32,406 nt of DNA, taken from the NCBI GenBank assembly GCA_024226335.1, contig JAAELY010000355.1:1-32406 (forward strand), written 5' to 3'. Source of the stretch: a bacterium (GTDB taxonomy: Bacteria; Myxococcota_A; UBA9160; SZUA-336). Within the stretch, counting starts at the first letter, position 1. Each line of letters starts with the position of its first letter. Below, one piece after another: positions 15,130 to 22,714 of the stretch. The notes under the pieces are model-generated. The model had not been told where the DNA came from. It searched no databases and was given only the letters and a program-made list of their open reading frames with translations. A program made the position numbers and the translations under genes.

Positions 15130-15977
15130 CGCAGCAATCCTGGACCTTGCTCTCGCTCCTGCGCTGGACGACTGGGTTCTTTCAGGAGCACGAGATCGAA
15201 ACCGCCCGACTCGACGCCGAAGTCCTCCTGGCACACGTGCTGGGGATGAAGCGACTCGATCTGTATCTGGCTTTCGATCAGCCGGTGGCTACTGCCGATC
15301 GCGCAAGCTTTCGTGAACTCGTGCGCCGACGCGCCAAAGACAGAACTCCCGTCGCCTATCTGACCGGAGTTCGGGAGTTCTGGTCGATGCCGTTCCGGGT
15401 GTCCGAGGACGTCTTGATCCCGCGGCCCGACACCGAGACCCTGGTCCGGGCAGCGGTCGAACTCGCTCCCCGGCGAGTGGTCGAACTGGGCACGGGCTCG
15501 GGTTGCGTCAGCGCGGCCCTCGCACGCGAACTCCCCGAGGCAGAGATCGTCGCAATCGAGTGCTCCGACGCGGCTCTGGCGGTCGCGACCCGGAATCTCG
15601 AAGCGCTGGAACTCGGCGGCCGCGTCAAGCTCGTCCAATCCGCCGATCTGAGCGGACTCGGCGGAGGTTTCGACCTGATCATCTCCAATCCCCCCTATAT
15701 TCCGGAAGCCGACCTGGCAACGTTGCAACCCGAGGTCCGCTGCGAGCCTCAACTCGCGCTCGACGGCGGTCCGGACGGTCTGCGCGTCATTCGCGAAATC
15801 GCCGCCCAGGCACCGGACTGCCTGAAGCGTCCCGGCTTCGTGGCGCTCGAGATCGGAATCGGACAAGCATCGGCCGTCGAACAAGTGCTGCGCGACTCCG
15901 GGGCGGACGAAGTCGCCATCATCCAGGATCTCGCCGGGGTGGATCGCGTGATCCAGGCCGTGTTTCGGGAGAACTGA
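15126..15977 (+). CDS. prmC: Release factor glutamine methyltransferase PrmC (HemK)
   Basis: A 283-residue SAM-dependent N5-glutamine methyltransferase that modifies the GGQ motif of release factors. The N-terminal helical domain (about 1-85) recognises the factor. [16 protein letters not shown] is the SAM motif I and [13 protein letters not shown] holds the NPPY catalytic motif at 188-191. ATG 15126 overlaps the prfA stop (ATGA). murA follows three bases after the stop. Confidence 0.96.
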   Translation: MTQQSWTLLSLLRWTTGFFQEHEIETARLDAEVLLAHVLGMKRLDLYLAFDQPVATADRASFRELVRRRAKDRTPVAYLTGVREFWSMPFRVSEDVLIPRPDTETLVRAAVELAPRRVVELGTGSGCVSAALARELPEAEIVAIECSDAALAVATRNLEALELGGRVKLVQSADLSGLGGGFDLIISNPPYIPEADLATLQPEVRCEPQLALDGGPDGLRVIREIAAQAPDCLKRPGFVALEIGIGQASAVEQVLRDSGADEVAIIQDLAGVDRVIQAVFREN

Positions 15978-15980
15978 GTC

Positions 15981-17237
15981 ATGGATCGATTCACCATCGA
16001 AGGCGGAACACCGCTCTCCGGCAGTATCGCTGCCAGTGGATCCAAGAACTCCGTGCTCGCCTTGATGGCGGCCACATTGCTGACCGACGAAACCATGACG
16101 CTGTCCAACGTGCCGCGCGTGCGGGACGTGGAAACGATGGCTTCCATTCTGGATCATCTCGGCCTGCGAACCGGCTGGGAATCTCCTGACACCCTGACCG
16201 TGGAGGGAGGGGAGCCGACCCGCATCGAAGCGCCTTACGATCTGGTCCGCACGATGCGAGCGTCATTCATGGTGCTCGGACCGCTTCTTGCGCGCTCCGG
16301 CCACGCTCGGGTCTCGTTGCCCGGTGGTTGTGCGATCGGGGCCCGGCCAGTCGATCAGCACCTGAAAGGCATGGAGGCGCTGGGCGCGAAGGTCGAACTC
16401 GAAGGCGGATACGTCGAAGCTCGAACCGATCGACTGCGCGGCGGGCGCGTCGTGTTCGATCTGCCGACCGTCAATGGCACCCAGAACGTCTTGATGGCTG
16501 CGTGCCTCGCAGAGGGCGAGACCAGCATCGAAAATGCTGCGATGGAGCCTGAGGTCCAGGAGTTGATCGCCGTACTGCGCACGATGGGTGCGCGCATCGA
16601 AAAGAGCGGCCCCGACAGTCTGTGCGTGCAGGGAGTGACGCGTCTGTCCGGTCTGCGTCATTTCATGGCGGGCGATCGTATCGAAGCCGGAACGCTGCTG
16701 TGCGCGGGTGCAGTCACCCGAGGCGAAGTGGAAGTAACGGGGGTCAATCCCCAGCATATGGTCTCCGTGACCGGGAAATTGAGTGAGATCGGGTTCGACG
16801 TGCGCGTGAATGACGACTCGATCAGCCTGCGCCCCGGTGACGTCGCGCGCGGGGTGCGCGTGAAGACCGCACCCTTCCCCGGTTTTCCGACGGATATGCA
16901 GGCGCAGATCATGACGTTGTTGACGCAGACCGAGGGCGTTTCCGCCGTGACCGAGACCATCTTCGAAAACCGCTACATGCACGTACCGGAGTTGTGCCGC
17001 ATGGGCGCGGAAATCGAGATCGACGGTCGCACGGCAATCATCTCGGGACCGACCCGGCTCTCCGGAGCGCCCGTCATGGCGACCGATCTGCGGGCGAGCG
17101 CTTCGCTCGTGCTTGCCGGTCTGGCGGCGACCGGAGTGACCCACGTTCGGCGCGTCTACCACATCGATCGCGGATACGAACGGATCGAGTCCAAGCTGGA
17201 GCGGCTCGGCGGACGCATCTTGCGCGAGGCGGAGTGA
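15981..17237 (+). CDS. murA: UDP-N-acetylglucosamine 1-carboxyvinyltransferase MurA
   Basis: A 418-residue MurA, the enzyme that transfers enolpyruvate from PEP to UDP-GlcNAc in the first committed step of peptidoglycan synthesis. K22 lies in [13 protein letters not shown]. The loop cysteine, the fosfomycin target, is C117 in [25 protein letters not shown] and [14 protein letters not shown] at the C-terminus are also typical. The protein is full length. It is positioned between prmC and hisD with gaps of three and one bases, so it is almost certainly part of the same transcript. Confidence 0.97.
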   Translation: MDRFTIEGGTPLSGSIAASGSKNSVLALMAATLLTDETMTLSNVPRVRDVETMASILDHLGLRTGWESPDTLTVEGGEPTRIEAPYDLVRTMRASFMVLGPLLARSGHARVSLPGGCAIGARPVDQHLKGMEALGAKVELEGGYVEARTDRLRGGRVVFDLPTVNGTQNVLMAACLAEGETSIENAAMEPEVQELIAVLRTMGARIEKSGPDSLCVQGVTRLSGLRHFMAGDRIEAGTLLCAGAVTRGEVEVTGVNPQHMVSVTGKLSEIGFDVRVNDDSISLRPGDVARGVRVKTAPFPGFPTDMQAQIMTLLTQTEGVSAVTETIFENRYMHVPELCRMGAEIEIDGRTAIISGPTRLSGAPVMATDLRASASLVLAGLAATGVTHVRRVYHIDRGYERIESKLERLGGRILREAE

Positions 17238-17238
17238 G

Positions 17239-18561
17239 ATGGTGGCGAAGGTCCTGTTGCGCCTGCTCTCCAGCGTCGATGCGGATTTCGACAGCGAGTT
17301 CGCGACGCTCATCGAGCGCCGCACGATCGACGAGAACCGCATTCAGGACGCCGTGGCGAAGATCATCGCAGATGTGCGTCAACGCGGTGATGACGCGGTG
17401 CTCGATGCCATAGAGCGTTTCGACGGCTACCGCCTCAGAGCCGATCAACTGGAGCTGGGCCGCGAGGAGATCGATGCTGGGGCGGCGCAGCTCCCGGATC
17501 CCGAGCGCCAGGCTCTGGCCGATGCCGCGGCCCGTGTCGAGCGATTTCATCGCGAACAGGCGCCCAGGTCCTGGACCCGGAAAGACGCCGGTGAAACACT
17601 CGGCCAGCTGATCCGACCCGTGGACAGCGCCGCTATCTACATTCCCGGGGGCACCGCCCCGCTGGCCTCGAGTGTCTTGATGGTCGGAATCCCCGCGCGT
17701 GTCGCGGGAGTCGAAGAGCGCGTCATGACCAGCCCTGGCCAGACTCTGCCACCGGCGGTTCTGGAAGCGGCGCGACTCGCGGCTGTGACGCGGCTGTTCC
17801 GCATGGGTGGAGTGCAAGCCGTCGCGGCTCTCGCCTACGGCACCCAGAGTGTGCCGCGGGTCGACAAGATCGTGGGGCCGGGCAACGCCTACGTCCAGGA
17901 AGCCAAGCGTCAGGTGTTCGGGCAGGTGGGGATCGACGCCGAAGCCGGACCCAGCGAAGTCTTCGTGGTCGCCGAGTCCGGTGCGGACGCGAATCTGCTC
18001 GCAGCCGATCTTCTGGCCCAGGCCGAACACGACCCGATGTCGAGCGTGGTCCTCGCAACTCCGGACTCCGATCTCGCGAGGGAAGTGGTCGCCGCGGTGG
18101 GTCGGCAGATCGGCTCGCTCGCCCGGGCCGAGATCGCGCGTACCTCGCTTACGGATCGAGGTGCCGTGATCGTATGTCGCGATCTGGAGGAGGCCGTCGA
18201 TCTGGCCAATCGCTACGCCGCCGAGCATCTGCAACTCTTCGTCAGCGACGGCAATCGTTGGCTGCCCCGGGTGCGAAACGCCGGCGCGGTCTTCGTCGGT
18301 CCCTATAGTCCCGTTCCGCTCGGGGACTACATCGCAGGCCCGAGCCACACACTGCCGACCGGCGGGACCGCTCGCTTCTTTTCCGTGCTCGGGGTCGACG
18401 ATTTCATCAAGCGCATGAGCCTGATCGAGTTTGACGCAGCCGCGCTGGCCCGCGTCGCACCCGCAGCCGCGCTGCTCGCCGACCTCGAAGGGCTCGACGC
18501 ACACGCCCGGGCGTTGCGCGCCCGCGCCGAGCCCGGCGGTGATCCGGAGTCCAAGGGCTGA
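17239..18561 (+). CDS. hisD: Histidinol dehydrogenase HisD
   Basis: A 440-residue HisD, the Zn2+- and NAD+-dependent enzyme that oxidises histidinol to histidine in two steps. IYIPGGTAPLASSVLMVGIPA, GGVQAVAALAYGT, VDKIVGPGNAYVQEAKR, AGPSEVFVVAES and AEHDP are conserved in order. The AEHLQLF segment carries the catalytic Glu/His pair, and GDYIAGPSHTLPTGGTAR contains the zinc-ligand region. It starts one base after murA. In Geobacter-type clusters hisG usually lies between murA and hisD, as I recall; here it does not. The last 25 residues are alanine/arginine-rich and variable. Confidence 0.96.
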   Translation: MVAKVLLRLLSSVDADFDSEFATLIERRTIDENRIQDAVAKIIADVRQRGDDAVLDAIERFDGYRLRADQLELGREEIDAGAAQLPDPERQALADAAARVERFHREQAPRSWTRKDAGETLGQLIRPVDSAAIYIPGGTAPLASSVLMVGIPARVAGVEERVMTSPGQTLPPAVLEAARLAAVTRLFRMGGVQAVAALAYGTQSVPRVDKIVGPGNAYVQEAKRQVFGQVGIDAEAGPSEVFVVAESGADANLLAADLLAQAEHDPMSSVVLATPDSDLAREVVAAVGRQIGSLARAEIARTSLTDRGAVIVCRDLEEAVDLANRYAAEHLQLFVSDGNRWLPRVRNAGAVFVGPYSPVPLGDYIAGPSHTLPTGGTARFFSVLGVDDFIKRMSLIEFDAAALARVAPAAALLADLEGLDAHARALRARAEPGGDPESKG

Positions 18562-18616
18562 TGTCCTCAATCTCGAGACAGAAAACCGCCTGGAAGCCAG
18601 AATCAGGAGCCGTTCG

Positions 18617-19219
18617 ATGAGTGCCGACAACCCATCGCGAGAGGGAAGCATCACCCGCAAGACGCGCGAGACCGACATCCAGATAGATCTGCAGCTCGAC
18701 GGTAGCGGTGATGCGCAGATCAACACGGGGATGCCGTTTTTTGACCACCTTCTGGACTCGTTCACCCGCCACGGGTTGTTCGATCTGAAGGTGCGAGCCA
18801 AGGGCGACCTCGAAGTCGACCAGCACCACACGGTCGAAGACGTGGGAATCGTGCTCGGTCAAGCGCTCCGCGAAGCTCTTGGCGACGCTGCTGGTCTGCG
18901 CCGCTTCGGGTCCTCCCGCATTCCCATGGCCGATGCGCGCGTCAGTGTGGACCTGGATCTGTCGAATCGTGCCTACCTTGTTTACCGCGTGGACCTGCGG
19001 CGCAACAAGGTAGGGGAGTTTGACGCGTCTCTGGTCGAGGACTTTCTGTACGCGTTCTGTATGAACGCCGGCATCGATCTGCACGTCGAGTGCGCCTACG
19101 GGCACAACGTGCATCACATCGTTGAGGGTGTGTTCAAAGCTCTGGGCCGCGCACTCGACGAAGCCACCGCATTGGATCCGCGCATCAAGGGTGCACTCTC
19201 GACCAAAGGCTCTCTATGA
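18617..19219 (+). CDS. hisB: Imidazoleglycerol-phosphate dehydratase HisB
   Basis: A 200-residue monofunctional IGP dehydratase (EC 4.2.1.19), which removes water from imidazole glycerol phosphate. The Mn2+-binding histidine clusters are FFDHLLDSFTRHG, DQHHTVEDVGI and GHNVHHIVEGVFKALGRAL. It has no N-terminal HisB-N phosphatase domain, so histidinol phosphatase must come from another gene. ATG 18617 is chosen because AGGAG at 18605-18609 lies seven bases upstream and the protein then has normal length; the frame is open further back but only over the hisD end. The stop overlaps hisH by four bases. Confidence 0.96.
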   Translation: MSADNPSREGSITRKTRETDIQIDLQLDGSGDAQINTGMPFFDHLLDSFTRHGLFDLKVRAKGDLEVDQHHTVEDVGIVLGQALREALGDAAGLRRFGSSRIPMADARVSVDLDLSNRAYLVYRVDLRRNKVGEFDASLVEDFLYAFCMNAGIDLHVECAYGHNVHHIVEGVFKALGRALDEATALDPRIKGALSTKGSL

Positions 19220-19830
19220 GTTCGTCCCCCGATGAGATCCTTGTCGTTGACTATGGGATGGGGAATCTGCGCAACGTCGCCCGCGCCATCGAGCGCGTGG
19301 GTGGGCGCGCGCGCGTTACGCGCGATCCCGATACCTTGCGCAGCGCCGATCGGCTCGTCGTTCCCGGCGTTGGCGCTTGTGGCGATGCGATGCAGAAGCT
19401 GCACGCGGCCGGTCTCGTGCAAGCGATTCGGGAATACGTGCGTTCCGGACGCATGTTCCTCGGGATCTGCCTCGGCATGCAACTGCTCCTGGAAACGGCG
19501 GAGGAGGGAGACTGCGATTGCCTGGGCCTGATCCCGGGTCGGGTCGCCGCGTTCCCAGAAGACATCCAACTCGCAGTACCGCATATGGGTTGGAACCTCG
19601 TGAAACCCGAAACCGAGCATCCCGTGATCCGCGGGGGCTATTTCTATTTCGTACACGGATATCGGGCGAATCAGGTCCCATCCGAGTACTGGCTCGCGCG
19701 AACCAGCTACGGAGAGGAATTTCCTTCGGCCATTGGCTTTCGCAACTGTGTCGGTGTGCAGTTCCATCCCGAAAAGAGCCAACACGAAGGAGTTGCTCTC
19801 CTGGAGCGGTTCTGTGAGTGGTCGGTATGA
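19216..19830 (+). CDS. hisH: Imidazole glycerol phosphate synthase, glutaminase subunit HisH
   Basis: A 204-residue class I glutamine amidotransferase that supplies ammonia to HisF. VDYGMGNLRNVARA is the start signature. The nucleophile is C85 in GICLGMQLLLE, and GVQFHPEKSQ near the C-terminus holds the His/Glu of the triad. Overlaps of ATGA type on both sides (hisB and the lipoprotein gene) indicate translational coupling. Confidence 0.96.
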   Translation: MSSSPDEILVVDYGMGNLRNVARAIERVGGRARVTRDPDTLRSADRLVVPGVGACGDAMQKLHAAGLVQAIREYVRSGRMFLGICLGMQLLLETAEEGDCDCLGLIPGRVAAFPEDIQLAVPHMGWNLVKPETEHPVIRGGYFYFVHGYRANQVPSEYWLARTSYGEEFPSAIGFRNCVGVQFHPEKSQHEGVALLERFCEWSV

Positions 19831-20501
19831 GCAGCCCGACTGCGAGGCTCCTTCTTGCAAGGGGGCTTGTCGGCCTGTGCGCGCTGCTCTTGTTCGGCGC
19901 CTGCGCCAAGCCCGTTACCGTGCACACGTTCGACCCGTCGCGAGCCTACGCGGTGAACAGAATCGGCATCATGCCGGTGGAGATCGCGCCGACACCGTCT
20001 GGCGGGGAGCTGCGCGTGGACGAGGACGGGAGCCGTGTGGTCGCTTCGCGTCTGGTCGAGGCCCTCACGATCTGGAGCGGCATTCCCTTTGCGCCACCGG
20101 AAGCTCTGGCTCATTGGCTCAAGGCCGATCTGGATTCCCGACAGCCCAGGTGTCCAGCCGGCGGAGACCCGCTCTGCAGCTCGAGGGCTCTCGCCTCGGC
20201 GTTTGGCGTCGATGCGCTGCTCTTCGTCAACTTGCAGCGCTATCGCGCGCGAGTGGGTTCGAGAGCTTCGGCACGGCGGCCGGCTGCGGTCTGGTTCGAT
20301 CTCGAACTGCGGACTCCGGACGGTGTGTTGCTCTGGCGCGGGATCTACGATGAAACACAACGGGGGTTGAGTGAGGACCTCGGTTCCTTCCAGCGCGCCT
20401 ACCAGCGACGCTTTCGCTGGGTGTCCGCCGAAACTCTTGCAAGCTACGGATCGGGAGAACTCGTTCGACAACTCGCTGCGGAGATCCGCCAGTGGAGGTA
20501 A
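19827..20501 (+). CDS. Hypothetical lipoprotein inside the his operon
   Basis: A 224-residue protein I do not recognise. The first 26 residues form a lipoprotein signal: arginines at 7 and 12, a hydrophobic stretch LVGLCALLLFG, then C26 in FGAC. The -3 residue is Phe, which is not ideal. The body has YAVNRIGIMPVEIAP, GVDALLFVNLQRYRAR and VWFDLELRTPDGVLLW, a layout that resembles periplasmic lipoproteins with a TolB-N/GNA1162-like fold; this is a weak structural impression. It overlaps hisH by four bases and hisA by ten, so it is co-translated with histidine enzymes without an obvious biochemical link. It has a normal composition for the region. Confidence 0.8.
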   Translation: MSSPTARLLLARGLVGLCALLLFGACAKPVTVHTFDPSRAYAVNRIGIMPVEIAPTPSGGELRVDEDGSRVVASRLVEALTIWSGIPFAPPEALAHWLKADLDSRQPRCPAGGDPLCSSRALASAFGVDALLFVNLQRYRARVGSRASARRPAAVWFDLELRTPDGVLLWRGIYDETQRGLSEDLGSFQRAYQRRFRWVSAETLASYGSGELVRQLAAEIRQWR

Positions 20502-21217
20502 TCCCCGCAATCGATCTGCGTGCCGGGCGCGTCGTCAACCTGGTTCAAGGCGACTACGAGCGCGAGACGGTCTTCTCGGACGACGCCGCTGAAACTGCCC
20601 GCAGCTTCGTGGCCGCAGGAGCGACACGCATTCACGTGGTCGATCTGGACGCCGCGAGAGATGGCGGCGAAGGCAATCAGAATGCGATCGACGCGATCGT
20701 GAGTGCGGCCGGCGGCGTCCCCGTTCAGGTGGGTGGAGGCGTGCGCAGTGCAGAGCGCGTGGCATCCGTGCTCGGTCGGGGTCTGCAACGCGTGATCATC
20801 GGAACCGCTGCGCTCGAACAACCGGAGCTTCTGCGCGAGGTTGCCGAACAGTACCCGGATCGCATCGTGCTCGGAGTAGATGCGCGGGACGGCCGCATCG
20901 CCGTCCACGGTTGGATGGAGACCAGCGAGGTCACACCTCTGGAACTGCTCACGCGCTACGCGGGATCGCCTCTGGGTGCGGTCTTGCACACCGATATTGC
21001 GCTCGACGGCATGATGCAGGGACCGAACATCGCGGCGACCGAACAGCTCGCGCGTGCGACGAAATTCTCGGTGATCGCATCGGGTGGAGTCAGCTGTACC
21101 GAAGACCTGTTGGAACTCGCGCGCACGCGCGTGATCGCCGGTGCGATCGTCGGCCGGGCGATCTACACAGGTGCGCTGGATCTCGCCGATGCAATCCAGC
21201 GGGTCGGGGCGTGCTGA
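20492..21217 (+). CDS. hisA: Phosphoribosylformimino-5-aminoimidazole carboxamide ribotide isomerase HisA
   Basis: A 241-residue (beta-alpha)8 barrel that isomerises ProFAR to PRFAR. The catalytic aspartates are D8 in IPAIDLRAG and D130 in LGVDARDG. The phosphate-binding strands VQVGGGVRS and VIASGGVS and the segment [14 protein letters not shown] are typical and separate HisA from HisF. GTG 20492 lies inside the end of the lipoprotein gene and GTG of hisF lies inside the hisA end, giving a chain of overlaps. Confidence 0.96.
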   Translation: MEVIPAIDLRAGRVVNLVQGDYERETVFSDDAAETARSFVAAGATRIHVVDLDAARDGGEGNQNAIDAIVSAAGGVPVQVGGGVRSAERVASVLGRGLQRVIIGTAALEQPELLREVAEQYPDRIVLGVDARDGRIAVHGWMETSEVTPLELLTRYAGSPLGAVLHTDIALDGMMQGPNIAATEQLARATKFSVIASGGVSCTEDLLELARTRVIAGAIVGRAIYTGALDLADAIQRVGAC

Positions 21218-22008
21218 CCAAACGCATCATCCCGTGTCTGGACGTAAAGGAAGGGCGCGTGGTGAAGGGCGTCCAGTTTGTCGACCTGGTCGATGCGGGT
21301 GATCCAGTTGAGGTCGCCGCGGCTTATGACGCACAGGGTGCGGATGAGCTCTGCTTTCTGGATATCAACGCCACCCACGAGAATCGCGGCACCATGCTCG
21401 GCCTGGTCGCGCAGGTAGCCGATCGCATCGCGATCCCTTTTTCGGTGGGCGGAGGCGTGAGTTCGCTCGACGACGTGCGCGCCCTGCTCGCCGCCGGGGC
21501 CGACAAGGTCTCGTTGAATAGTGCTGCGCTACAGCGCCCGGAACTGGTCAGCGAAACCGCTGAGCGCCTGGGTTCGGCCAATCTGATCGTGGCGATCGAT
21601 GCCCGGCGGCGCGCAGTGGGCGATCCATCCAAGGGTTGGGAGGTCTATTCACACGGAGGCCGCCGGCCGACCGGGGTCGATGCGCTCGAGTGGGCTGTTC
21701 TCATGGAGAAATCCGGCTGCGGCGAGATTCTGCTCACCAGCATGGATCGCGACGGAACCGGCGACGGCTACGATTTGCCGCTAACGCGGGCCATCAGCGA
21801 TGCGCTGCGCATCCCCGTGATCGCCTCGGGCGGCGCGGGCACCCTCGAGCACCTGCGCGAAGGACTGGATGATGCGCCGGGCGGTGGGGCTGCCTCAGCG
21901 GTACTGGCAGCCAGCATTTTCCATTTCGGAACCTTCTCGATCGCCCAGGCCAAGGCTCATCTGGCCGCTTCCGGGATCCTGGTCCGACCCGTCATCGAAG
22001 CCCCCTGA
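21211..22008 (+). CDS. hisF: Imidazole glycerol phosphate synthase, cyclase subunit HisF
   Basis: A 265-residue barrel that, with HisH ammonia, makes IGP and AICAR. Catalytic D11 is in [10 protein letters not shown] and D130 in [45 protein letters not shown] and [13 protein letters not shown] are conserved. The frame is open for 100 codons upstream of GTG 21211, but that part is a shadow of hisA. A short Gly/Ala/Pro insert ([10 protein letters not shown]) sits before [11 protein letters not shown]. The last gene of the his run; no terminator with a T-tract follows. Confidence 0.96.
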   Translation: MLTKRIIPCLDVKEGRVVKGVQFVDLVDAGDPVEVAAAYDAQGADELCFLDINATHENRGTMLGLVAQVADRIAIPFSVGGGVSSLDDVRALLAAGADKVSLNSAALQRPELVSETAERLGSANLIVAIDARRRAVGDPSKGWEVYSHGGRRPTGVDALEWAVLMEKSGCGEILLTSMDRDGTGDGYDLPLTRAISDALRIPVIASGGAGTLEHLREGLDDAPGGGAASAVLAASIFHFGTFSIAQAKAHLAASGILVRPVIEAP

Positions 22009-22413
22009 ACGTTTCGCTGGCGCCAACGGCATGCACAGGCCAGAATAGGGCCTCTGGTCCGACCATTTGCTGATTCCAGCCATATGTGGCCAGTCGTATA
22101 TTGCGCAGCCCAAAACACTTGTGCTAGTTTCCTATTTCGCAGTACGGACTGTAAACCACTGAATTTCAAAGGTTTTTCCAGCGATCCCACTCTGACTCCA
22201 CGCACAGCGAGGACCCTCCCGGCCCGTTCGAAGCGCTGGCCCCTGCAGAACTCGGCAGGTTTTTTGACGCGGGCATGGGACGAGGCGAAAGTCGATTTCA
22301 CCTCACTCTCCACAGCGTGTGAAGCATCAGATTCCCGCGAGACCGAGCCTGGAAAGCCCGCGACAAGACTTCATAAAGATCCATTCGCAATAAGACTCAG
22401 AGAGGAAAACGCT
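22009..22413 (+). other. hisF-rpsU intergenic region and rpsU leader
   Basis: A 405-base gap. A frame starting at ATG 22084 continues into rpsU, but its upstream part resembles no protein. Visible structures: a seven-pair stem with one G-T pair, 22038-22044 with 22053-22059, without T-run; an AT-richer stretch at 22080-22180 that probably holds the rpsU promoter, although no hexamer pair is convincing; a small stem with six T at 22242-22265; and the strong Shine-Dalgarno at 22399-22406. Confidence 0.5.
22242..22265 (+). terminator. Candidate intrinsic terminator or attenuator upstream of rpsU
   Basis: CCTGC (22242-22246) pairs with GCAGG (22255-22259) around an eight-base loop, followed at once by six T (22260-22265). 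The stem is short, so efficiency is doubtful. It could end the his transcript or attenuate the rpsU transcript, depending on where the promoter lies. Confidence 0.4.
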
Positions 22414-22416
22414 CTG
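22399..22416 (+). promoter_or_regulatory. Strong Shine-Dalgarno before a CTG start
   Basis: AGAGAGGA at 22399-22406 lies seven bases before CTG 22414. No in-frame ATG, GTG or TTG lies close; the nearest upstream in-frame TTG is near 22264, inside a region unlike bS21. This site decides the rpsU start. Confidence 0.65.
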
Positions 22417-22608
22417 CCTGGTATCAAACTAAAAGAGAACGAGTCCTTCGAGATCGCGCTCAAGCGCTTCAAGAAGCAGTGTGAAAAGGCGGGTCTGATG
22501 TATGAGCTTCGCAAGCGCGAGCACTATGAGAAGCCCAGCGTCCGCCGCAAGAAGAAGGCGCTGGCCGCACGAAAGCGGGCATTGAAGAAGCTGCGAACAC
22601 AGAACTGA
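22414..22608 (+). CDS. rpsU: Ribosomal protein bS21, CTG start
   Basis: A 64-residue bS21 of the small subunit, which lies near the anti-Shine-Dalgarno end of 16S rRNA. From CTG the protein reads (M)[18 protein letters not shown], then [21 protein letters not shown] and a basic tail, which is the full family pattern. Family members commonly start MPGIKV, exactly where the CTG stands here, and the Shine-Dalgarno spacing fits. A rare CTG initiator is therefore the best reading; a longer frame starting at ATG 22084 would add 110 unrelated residues. It is the first gene of rpsU-dnaG-rpoD. Confidence 0.93.
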   Translation: MPGIKLKENESFEIALKRFKKQCEKAGLMYELRKREHYEKPSVRRKKKALAARKRALKKLRTQN

Positions 22609-22614
22609 TTTATT

Positions 22615-22650
22615 CGGGGCCCGGAGCGTAGAGCTCCGGGCCCCGTTTCG
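22615..22650 (+). terminator. Strong hairpin between rpsU and dnaG
   Basis: A perfect 13-base-pair stem: 22615-22627 pairs with 22633-22645 around the loop GTAGA, followed by TTTCGTT. It starts six bases after the rpsU stop. In E. coli a partial terminator between rpsU and dnaG lets S21 be made in excess of primase; the same role is likely. The T-tract is short, so read-through is plausible. Confidence 0.75.
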
Positions 22651-22714
22651 TTCAAGCTGGTCCGAGAGAGCGAGCGGCCACCCAAGGGTGCTGCCAGAGG
22701 GCGCAGGTCAGTTA

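Noticed and set aside
13933-15234. 433-codon minus-strand open frame opposite prfA
   Set aside because: Shadow of prfA with low-complexity composition and no recognisable motif.
17074-18831. 585-codon minus-strand open frame across hisD and hisB
   Set aside because: It is antisense to two clear his genes, has no family pattern, and long antisense frames are expected in GC-rich coding DNA.
20911-21210. Upstream extension of HisF
   Set aside because: Out-of-frame reading of hisA; HisF starts at GTG 21211 just before [10 protein letters not shown].
22084-22413. Long version of the S21 protein starting at ATG 22084
   Set aside because: The added 110 residues match nothing and the region contains a stem with six T; CTG 22414 with its Shine-Dalgarno gives the exact family length.
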